Shown one piece after another: positions 1 to 5,378 of a stretch of DNA of 6,509 nt. This DNA comes from Planctomycetota bacterium (GTDB lineage: Bacteria; Planctomycetota; SBBH01; JACQRN01), in assembly GCA_016206515.1 (NCBI GenBank), contig JACQRN010000019.1, positions 1 to 6,509 of the forward strand, read 5' to 3'. Both the position numbers and the translations under genes were made by a program. The number at the start of each line of letters is the position of its first letter. The first letter of the stretch is position 1. The notes under the pieces were generated by a model. That model was not told the origin of the DNA and did no database searches. It saw nothing but the letters and a program-made list of their open reading frames with translations.

Positions 1-13
1 CACGCACGCTCAT
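1..13 (-). CDS. 5' end of next operon gene, possibly fabH (truncated by window edge)
   Basis: An ATG at 13-11 overlaps the plsX TGA stop (12-10) in an ATGA arrangement, and the reading frame runs off the left edge after Met-Ser-Val-Arg. Four-base ATGA overlaps are a typical sign of translational coupling. In many bacteria the gene after rpmF-plsX is fabH, the beta-ketoacyl-ACP synthase III that starts fatty acid elongation by condensing acetyl-CoA with malonyl-ACP; this short N-terminus is compatible with FabH but far too short to prove it. No clear Shine-Dalgarno sequence precedes it, only a G-rich run, which fits re-initiation by ribosomes finishing plsX. fabD or another lipid gene is the main alternative. 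The identity is inferred from gene order only. Confidence 0.4.
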
Positions 14-1026
14 GAAGCCCCCGCGACCGGCTGGTGCGTCCGGAGCCCCTCGAGGATGCGCTCGTCGATCCGCCCCTGCACGCAGCGCCGCGCGTATCCG
101 AGCGCGCTCGCGAACGCCTGCGGGTTGCTCCGGCCGTGCGCGACGAGGCAGGTTCCCCGGGCGCCGAGGAGCAGCGCGCCCCCCGTCTCGGCATAGTTGG
201 TCTGCGCCTTCAACTCCCGGAAGGCGCCTCGCGCGAGGAACGCCCCGAATGTCCGGACCCGGGACTTGAGCAGCCTCCCTTCCAGCATCTTGAACATGGC
301 ATCCGCAAGCCCCTCGCTAGCCTTCAGCACGACATTCCCCGCGAATCCGTCGCAGACGACGACATCCGTCGTTCCCTGGAAGATGTCGCGCCCCTCGACG
401 AAGCCGTGGTAGGGAAGCCCTCGCGCGCGGATCAGGCGGGCCGCCTCCAGCACGAGCGGCGTCCCCTTCCCCTCCTCCTCGCCGATGTTGAGCACGCCCA
501 CCGTCGGGTGCGCCCGTCCCAGGACGCGCTCCGCAAGCGCGGACCCCATCAGCGCGTACTGGAGCAGGTCCTCCGGCGTGCTGGCGATGTTCGCGCCCAC
601 GTCGATGAGGACGCACTCCCCCTTCAGGGTGGGAAGGCAGACGGCGATCCCGGGGCGACGGACCCCCTCCAGGCGGCCGAGCCCCAGGGTCGCCGCGGCG
701 ACCGCTGCGCCGGTGTGCCCCGCCGAGACGAGGGCGTCGGACTCCCCCTTGGCGACGCACTCCACCGATCGAGAGATCGAGTTCGATGCCTTCCTGCGGA
801 GGGCCCCGACCGGGCTCTCGCCCATCTCCACGCGGTCGGACGCGTCTGTGAGGGGGAGGCGCCTCCGGTCCTCCTCCGATGCGCCCCGCAGCAGCGGCTC
901 GATGCCGGAGGTCGAGCCGACGAGCCGTACTTCCAGATCGCTCCAGCGGCGGACCGCCTCGATCGCCCCGGCCACCGCCGCCTCCGGCGCGTGGTCGCCC
1001 CCCATCGCATCCAAGGCGATCCTCAC
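10..1026 (-). CDS. plsX: PlsX, phosphate acyltransferase (acyl-ACP:phosphate transacylase)
   Basis: PlsX converts acyl-ACP and inorganic phosphate to acyl-phosphate, which PlsY uses to acylate glycerol-3-phosphate in the first step of phospholipid synthesis. It is a peripheral membrane enzyme. The 338-residue product matches the usual family length. Visible family signatures are DAMGGDHAP (residues 6-14), SAGHTGA (101-107), IDVGAN (141-146), NIGEEEGKG (180-188), VEGRDI (210-215), VVVCDGFAGNVVLK (222-235) and YAETGGALLLGARG (278-291). The start is placed at GTG (1026-1024) because family proteins begin right at this V/M-R-I-A-L-D-A-M-G-G-D strand. The open frame continues upstream to 1149, but that part is antisense-free overlap with rpmF in another frame and has no PlsX homology. 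It follows rpmF after 35 bases, with AGGAG at 1045-1041. One variation: the family's usual SAGNTGA has His in place of Asn (residue 104). Confidence 0.96.
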   Translation of the reverse strand: MRIALDAMGGDHAPEAAVAGAIEAVRRWSDLEVRLVGSTSGIEPLLRGASEEDRRRLPLTDASDRVEMGESPVGALRRKASNSISRSVECVAKGESDALVSAGHTGAAVAAATLGLGRLEGVRRPGIAVCLPTLKGECVLIDVGANIASTPEDLLQYALMGSALAERVLGRAHPTVGVLNIGEEEGKGTPLVLEAARLIRARGLPYHGFVEGRDIFQGTTDVVVCDGFAGNVVLKASEGLADAMFKMLEGRLLKSRVRTFGAFLARGAFRELKAQTNYAETGGALLLGARGTCLVAHGRSNPQAFASALGYARRCVQGRIDERILEGLRTHQPVAGAS

Positions 1027-1040
1027 CGGCCGGGCGAGCG

Positions 1041-1045
1041 CTCCT
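1041..1045 (-). promoter_or_regulatory. Ribosome binding site of plsX
   Basis: The minus strand reads AGGAG here, 14 bases before the GTG at 1026. It lies in the 35-base gap after the rpmF stop. The spacing is rather long, but this is the only strong Shine-Dalgarno match near the homology-defined start and supports that start over the ATG at 1149, which lies inside rpmF. Confidence 0.5.
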
Positions 1046-1061
1046 GCGTGGGGGTCCGGGC

Positions 1062-1244
1062 TCAACTCTCCTCGACCTCGACGACCTGCTTTCCCGCGTA
1101 GGTCCCGCACACCGGGCAGATGGCGTGCGGACGCTTCACGTTCTTGCATCGCGGGCAGAGCGCCATCCCGGGGGGGCGAAGGGCCGTCTGGGAGCGCCGC
1201 ATCCCCCGCCTCGACCCCGTCAGCTTCCGTTTCGGCTGTGCCAT
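1062..1244 (-). CDS. rpmF: 50S ribosomal protein L32 (bL32), zinc-binding form
   Basis: This 60-residue basic protein is bL32, a small component of the large ribosomal subunit. The N-terminus MAQPKRKLTGSRRGMRR matches the family pattern (M-A-x-P-K-R-K followed by S-R-R-x-M-R-R). The C-terminal half has two Cys pairs, C30-P-R-C33 and C43-P-V-C46, which form the zinc ribbon of the Zn-containing version; the zinc-independent paralogue lacks them. The length is typical, with a short acidic tail (VEVEES) after the ribbon. The ATG sits one base after the alaS TAG stop, and the Shine-Dalgarno sequence lies within the last alaS codons, so translation is probably coupled to alaS. plsX follows after 35 bases, the conserved rpmF-plsX pairing. 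Confidence 0.97.
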   Translation of the reverse strand: MAQPKRKLTGSRRGMRRSQTALRPPGMALCPRCKNVKRPHAICPVCGTYAGKQVVEVEES

Positions 1245-1245
1245 G

Positions 1246-3924
1246 CTACCGTCCGCTCCTTTCCAACCCCTCGCGCACCGCCTCGTACGCCGCCTCCACC
1301 GCCTCCCCCAGGCGGGAGGCGTCCTTCCCCCCGGCCTGTGCCAGGTCGGCGCGTCCGCCTCCCCCTCCGCCCATCCGGGATGCAGGTGACCCGATCACCT
1401 TTCCGGCGTCCAGCCCGCGCTCCACGAGCTCCTTGCTGAACCCCACCAGGAGGGCGGGGCGGCCGTCGGAATCGCCGCCGAGCACCGCCGCCTCGGCCCC
1501 GCCGCGCTCGCGCAGCCGGTCCCACCCCGCGCGGAGCGCGTCGGCCCCCGCCCCGGGACAGACGCCGCGAACGAGTTGGACGCCTCCGACCGCCTCCGCC
1601 TCCTGCCAGAGCCGGTCCACGGGGACGCCCTCGCCGGCGCCGCTGCGCGCCTGCCGGACGGCGGCCTTGCGCTCCTCCACCAGCTTGCGCGCCCGCGCGG
1701 CCAGCTCCGCCGTCGAACCGCCAAGGACTTCCTCCAACTCCCGCAACGAGGCGTGCTGCTCCTCGAAACGACGCAGCGCGCCGAAGCCGGTCAGGGCTTC
1801 CACCCGGCGCGCCCCGGCCCCGACGGACGACTCCCCGACGAGCAGGAACGGCCCGATCTGCCCGGTTCGCCCGACGTGGGTCCCCCCGCACAGCTCGACG
1901 CTGAACGACCCGATGGTGATCACGCGCACCCGGTCCCCATACTTCTCGCCGAACATCGCCTTCGCACCGACCTTCCGGGACTCCTCGATCGTCATCTCCT
2001 TGGACTCCACGGAGGTGTCCGCGAGGATCTCCCGGTTCACGATCTCCGCGATCTCGCGCGACTGCTCCGGTTGCAGCGCTTGCGCATGGCTGAAATCGAA
2101 ACGGAGCCGGTCGGGGGCGACCAGGGAACCTGCCTGCGCCGCGCCCGCCCCCAGGATCTCCTGGAGGGCGGCGTGCAGCAGGTGCGTCGCGGTGTGGTTG
2201 CGCGCGACCGATTCCCTGCGATGCTCGTCGACCTCCGCGGAGACCTCGAGACCCGGATGCAGGATCCCCTCCTGGACCTCGCCGATATGCACCACAAGGC
2301 CGTCGAGTTTCCTCGTATCCATGACCCGCATTTCCCCGCCCGCCCAGCGGAGGCGGCCCGCATCCCCGACCTGTCCTCCGCCCTCTCCGTAGAACGTGGT
2401 CTTGTCGAGCAGCACGGCCACGCGCGCCCCGTGCCTTGCCTCCGTGAGGAGGCCACCCTCCCCGCCCTCCGCAGGAACGACGCCCAGGACCTTCCCCTTG
2501 GTGCCGAGCCGGTTGTACCCGACGAATCGAGTTTCGTCCGCGATCTGGCCGAGTCGGCCCCAAGGTCCCTTCACGAAGATTTCCCCGCTCATCGTGCTTG
2601 CCCCCCTCGCCTGCTTTCGCTGCCGCTCCATGGCGCGTTCGAACCCCGCGTGATCGACCTGCATCCCGTGGGCGCCCAGGACCCCCTCCGCCAGTTCCAG
2701 GGGGAACCCGTACGTATCGTAGAGGCGGAACGCCTCGTCCCCGACGAGAGTTTTCTCCCCGCGATGGCGCAGGAGCGCGACGACCTCATCGAGGACCTTG
2801 AGCCCCTGCCGGACGGTCTCCGTGAACCGCCCCTCCTCCCCGGAGAGCGTCGCGAGAATGGAGGCCGCCGCGGGGCGCAGCTGCGGGTACGCGGGCGCCA
2901 TCCGCTCGATCACCGCCTCCCCGATGCCGTGCAGCATCGGGACGTCACGCTGCAGTTCCATCCGGTCGCGCAGGGCGCGGCGGATCAGGCGGCGCACGAC
3001 GTACCCGCGCCCCTCGTTCGACGGGCGGACCCCGTCAGCCAGTGCGAAGACGACGGCGCGGGCGTGGTCCGCGATGCGGTGGATGCGCGCGGCCGCCTCC
3101 CCGCCCACGCCGCGCTCCACGCCGAGCACCCCCTCTACGCGCTCCACGATGGGACGCAGAAGGTCCGTCTCGAAGACCGAGGACGCACCCTGCAGTGTCG
3201 CCGTGACGCGTTCCAGCCCCATCCCGGTGTCGATGTTCTTCTGGGGGAGCGGCTCGAGCACCCCGCCGTCCCTCCGTTCGTACTGGGTGAACACGAGGTT
3301 CCAGATCTCCACGAAACGGTCGCAATCGCACATCACGTCGCACTCCCTCGAGCCGCACCCGTACTCGGCCCCGCGGTCGAAGAAGATCTCGCTGCACGGT
3401 CCGCACGGACCGTTGGGACCCTCGGCCGGTGCGTTCGCGGGCCAGAAGTTCGTCTCCGCTCCGGCACGCGTGATCCGGGAGGGGGAAAGCCCCACGTCCT
3501 TCTCCCAGACACGGGCGGCCTCCTCGTCCTCCCGGAAGACGGAGACCCGGAGGCGCTCGGCGTCCACGCCCAGCTCCTCCCGGAGGAACTCCCAGGCCCA
3601 CGTGATCGCCTCACGTTTGAAATAGTCCCCGAAGGAGAAATTCCCCATCATCTCGAAGAAGGTCAGGTGCCTCGGGGTGCGCCCAACCGACTCGATATCG
3701 CCCGTGCGGATGCATTTCTGCGAGGTCGTCACGCGACGGTCCGGGATCGGCCCGATCCCGAGGAACTGCCGCTTGAACGGCGCCATCCCGGCGCCGATGA
3801 ACAGCAGGGTGGGGTCGTTCTCCGGGACCAGGCCGGCGCTCGGCCGCCGGCGATGTCCCCGCGCGGCGAAGAACGCGAGGTAGCGCTCGCGGATCTCGTC
3901 GCCGGTCGCGGTCGCACCGCTCAC
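1246..3924 (-). CDS. alaS: Alanyl-tRNA synthetase
   Basis: AlaS is a cytoplasmic class II aminoacyl-tRNA synthetase that charges tRNA-Ala and hydrolyses mischarged Ser- or Gly-tRNA-Ala. The 892-residue product is full length. The catalytic N-terminus shows VTTSQKCIR (65-73), EMMGNFSFGDYFK (91-103), the GPCGPCSEIFFD stretch (172-183) and NIDTGMGLERV (230-240). A Cys-rich insert (C190, C195, C199, C201, plus C174 and C177) lies in the aminoacylation domain. The editing domain has its metal motif intact: H577-TAT-H581 and C679-GGT-H683. The C-Ala (DHHA1) domain ends with the glycine-rich MGGGGGGRADLAQAGG (851-866). The start is GTG at 3924 with GGAGG just upstream; residues 10-25 (EIRERYLAFFAARGH region) align with normal AlaS N-termini. 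It lies 19 bases after the coiled-coil gene and one base before rpmF. No key residue appears missing. Confidence 0.98.
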   Translation of the reverse strand: MSGATATGDEIRERYLAFFAARGHRRRPSAGLVPENDPTLLFIGAGMAPFKRQFLGIGPIPDRRVTTSQKCIRTGDIESVGRTPRHLTFFEMMGNFSFGDYFKREAITWAWEFLREELGVDAERLRVSVFREDEEAARVWEKDVGLSPSRITRAGAETNFWPANAPAEGPNGPCGPCSEIFFDRGAEYGCGSRECDVMCDCDRFVEIWNLVFTQYERRDGGVLEPLPQKNIDTGMGLERVTATLQGASSVFETDLLRPIVERVEGVLGVERGVGGEAAARIHRIADHARAVVFALADGVRPSNEGRGYVVRRLIRRALRDRMELQRDVPMLHGIGEAVIERMAPAYPQLRPAAASILATLSGEEGRFTETVRQGLKVLDEVVALLRHRGEKTLVGDEAFRLYDTYGFPLELAEGVLGAHGMQVDHAGFERAMERQRKQARGASTMSGEIFVKGPWGRLGQIADETRFVGYNRLGTKGKVLGVVPAEGGEGGLLTEARHGARVAVLLDKTTFYGEGGGQVGDAGRLRWAGGEMRVMDTRKLDGLVVHIGEVQEGILHPGLEVSAEVDEHRRESVARNHTATHLLHAALQEILGAGAAQAGSLVAPDRLRFDFSHAQALQPEQSREIAEIVNREILADTSVESKEMTIEESRKVGAKAMFGEKYGDRVRVITIGSFSVELCGGTHVGRTGQIGPFLLVGESSVGAGARRVEALTGFGALRRFEEQHASLRELEEVLGGSTAELAARARKLVEERKAAVRQARSGAGEGVPVDRLWQEAEAVGGVQLVRGVCPGAGADALRAGWDRLRERGGAEAAVLGGDSDGRPALLVGFSKELVERGLDAGKVIGSPASRMGGGGGGRADLAQAGGKDASRLGEAVEAAYEAVREGLERSGR
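1256..1262 (-). promoter_or_regulatory. Ribosome binding site of rpmF, inside the alaS 3' end
   Basis: The minus strand reads AAAGGAG, 11 bases before the rpmF ATG. It is built from alaS codons for the residues Glu-Arg-Ser near the AlaS C-terminus, so the same bases serve as AlaS coding sequence and as the L32 initiation signal. Confidence 0.7.
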
Positions 3925-3928
3925 GGAC

Positions 3929-3933
3929 CCTCC
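3929..3933 (-). promoter_or_regulatory. Ribosome binding site of alaS
   Basis: The minus strand reads GGAGG followed by GTCC and then the GTG start, a short 4-base spacer. It falls in the 19-base gap after the stop of the upstream gene and supports the GTG start at 3924, which also agrees with AlaS homology. Confidence 0.6.
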
Positions 3934-3943
3934 GCGCCCCGGG

Positions 3944-5344
3944 CTACTCGACGCTCATCCGGTAGTTGCGCAGATACCGGTTGAACGATCGCTCCGTGAT
4001 AATCTCGCACTCGAGCCTCTTCGCCATCTCCATGGAGCGGTCATAGCGGCGGAACTCGGCCTCCTGGGCGTTTTCGTCCGGGACATTGCCGATGACGAGG
4101 AACGTCGTGTCGACGCCCACCTCGTCCTGGACCTCTCCGCCATCGCTCCGGATCAGGAACTCCGCCTCCTCCTGCGTGTGCATGTCGAGAACGCCGGCCA
4201 GCACGAACCTCGGCATCTTGTTCCGCTGGTAGACCGGGTTCGCCACGTAGTCGCCGGACAGCACGGGGTCGTGGTTGTCGTAGAACCGCCGGTGGAGCGT
4301 GTGGGTCTCGTCCTCGTATTCGTCCGGCTCCGAGACCAGGATGCGAGCCTCGCACCAGGTGTCGTGCAGGCGGACGACCTCCAGCGTCGCCTTCCACACG
4401 GGCATGCCGCCCTTCTCCCTGCGGAACGCCGCGAAGCGCATCCCCCTGCGCACCCGATCCTGGTGCCCCAGGTCGATGTACGCGACCTCCCGCTCGGGGA
4501 CGACCTCCACGAGTTCCCCGTCCACGCCCGTCTCCTCCCAGGGGCGGGAGACGAGCGCCCCCTGCCGCTGCATCTCCTCCAGGGTCTGCGTCACCTGGCC
4601 CAGATTCAGCTGCAGGGCGTTGACCCTTTCCTGCGCCTCCTCCTGCACGCGGGAGATCTGCTGCTCGAGCTCCCGGATCCGTCCCTCATGGGTGTCACGC
4701 TGGGCCAGGTAGCCGTCCCGTTCCGCGATCCGCTGCGAGATCTGCTGCTGGAGATCCGAAACCGTCGTGCCCCGTTGCGCCCGCTCGGCCTGGATCTGCT
4801 CCTGGAGGATGCGGATCTGCTCCCGGGTCTCCTGCTCGAGCCCCTCCCGGCCGGCCTTCACACGGGACACCTCGTCCTGCATCTCCACGATCCGGTTCCT
4901 CTGCTCATCGACGATGTTGAGAATCCACCGCCCGCTGGTGGCGAGCATCTCCCTCCAGTCCGGGCCACCCGCCTCCGCCGGATCCATCGGGAGATTGGCG
5001 TAGTAGTGGTCGTGCAAGGCCTTCATGATGTCCTGTCGGCGCTGCCGCGCCTCCCCGGTCAGCTGGTAGGTGTCGCTCGAGAAAAACTTGTCCGCCGACT
5101 CCCCGGACCCGACGAACCACGGGACGACCTCCTTGAGGACCGCGACCGATGCGGACTCCTTGTCCTTCCACACCCTCACTTCCGCCTCCGCCGTGGCCAC
5201 CTGGATCTCAAGTTCTTGGGCACGGCTGTGCCGCAGATACCCCCAGAACCCCGCCACGAGAAGCCCCACCCCCAGGACCGCGACGAACATGGGGTGGACC
5301 CCCGCACGCACCGCGCCCGACCTGACCTTGATCTGTTTTGCCAT
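3944..5344 (-). CDS. Membrane-anchored coiled-coil protein with C-terminal BRCT-like domain
   Basis: I do not recognise a named family for this 466-residue protein. Residues 1-17 carry K3, K6, R8 and R13, followed by one hydrophobic segment at about 18-37 (MFVAVLGVGLLVAGFWGYL), which predicts N-in/C-out topology with no cleavage motif. Residues 42-140 are soluble and mostly helical. Residues 140-265 are rich in Glu, Gln and Arg in heptad-like order, with few prolines, a probable coiled coil. Residues 275-372 look like a beta-rich module (EVAYIDLGHQDRVRRGMRF, later VLSGDYVANPVY), similar to FlgT-C-like barrel modules. Residues 379-460 resemble a BRCT domain: RFVLAGVLD, then EEAEFLIRSDGGEV with the conserved GG, DTTFLVIG, AKRLECEIITE and SFNRYL. 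The start is ATG 5344 (GGAGG only 3 bases upstream); the longer open frame to 5773 is antisense-frame noise within the glycosyltransferase gene. It probably acts at the cell envelope, but its function is unknown. Confidence 0.85.
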   Translation of the reverse strand: MAKQIKVRSGAVRAGVHPMFVAVLGVGLLVAGFWGYLRHSRAQELEIQVATAEAEVRVWKDKESASVAVLKEVVPWFVGSGESADKFFSSDTYQLTGEARQRRQDIMKALHDHYYANLPMDPAEAGGPDWREMLATSGRWILNIVDEQRNRIVEMQDEVSRVKAGREGLEQETREQIRILQEQIQAERAQRGTTVSDLQQQISQRIAERDGYLAQRDTHEGRIRELEQQISRVQEEAQERVNALQLNLGQVTQTLEEMQRQGALVSRPWEETGVDGELVEVVPEREVAYIDLGHQDRVRRGMRFAAFRREKGGMPVWKATLEVVRLHDTWCEARILVSEPDEYEDETHTLHRRFYDNHDPVLSGDYVANPVYQRNKMPRFVLAGVLDMHTQEEAEFLIRSDGGEVQDEVGVDTTFLVIGNVPDENAQEAEFRRYDRSMEMAKRLECEIITERSFNRYLRNYRMSVE

Positions 5345-5347
5345 ACG

Positions 5348-5352
5348 CCTCC
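5348..5352 (-). promoter_or_regulatory. Probable ribosome binding site of the coiled-coil/BRCT-like gene
   Basis: The minus strand reads GGAGG, only 3 bases before the ATG at 5344. The spacing is shorter than ideal, but no other in-frame start nearby gives a protein beginning just before the transmembrane anchor, so it supports this start. It lies in the 34-base gap after the glycosyltransferase stop. Confidence 0.5.
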
Positions 5353-5378
5353 CGCTTAAGCCATGCTCCGCAGGGACC

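Noticed and set aside
1027..1149. N-terminal extension of PlsX to the ATG at 1149
   Set aside because: It would lie almost wholly inside rpmF, lacks PlsX similarity, and the GTG at 1026 fits the family N-terminus exactly.
485..2392. Plus-strand open frame of about 635 codons across plsX, rpmF and alaS
   Set aside because: It spans three real minus-strand genes, its translation is Ser/Pro/Arg-rich with no motif, and it is best explained by GC-biased codon use.
1220..2563. Minus-strand open frame overlapping the 3' part of alaS in another frame
   Set aside because: The translation is Gly/Arg-rich noise, whereas the alternative frame gives intact AlaS editing and C-Ala domains.
1576..3984. Long plus-strand open frame (about 800 codons) opposite alaS
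   Set aside because: It is exactly antisense to a well-supported alaS. Its translation is low-complexity in Arg, Pro, Asp and Leu with no recognisable domain. High-GC genes commonly leave such open antisense frames.
5351..5361. GCTTAAGC palindrome in the gap between the glycosyltransferase and coiled-coil genes
   Set aside because: It is only 8 bases with no T-run or longer stem, too small to support a terminator or operator call.
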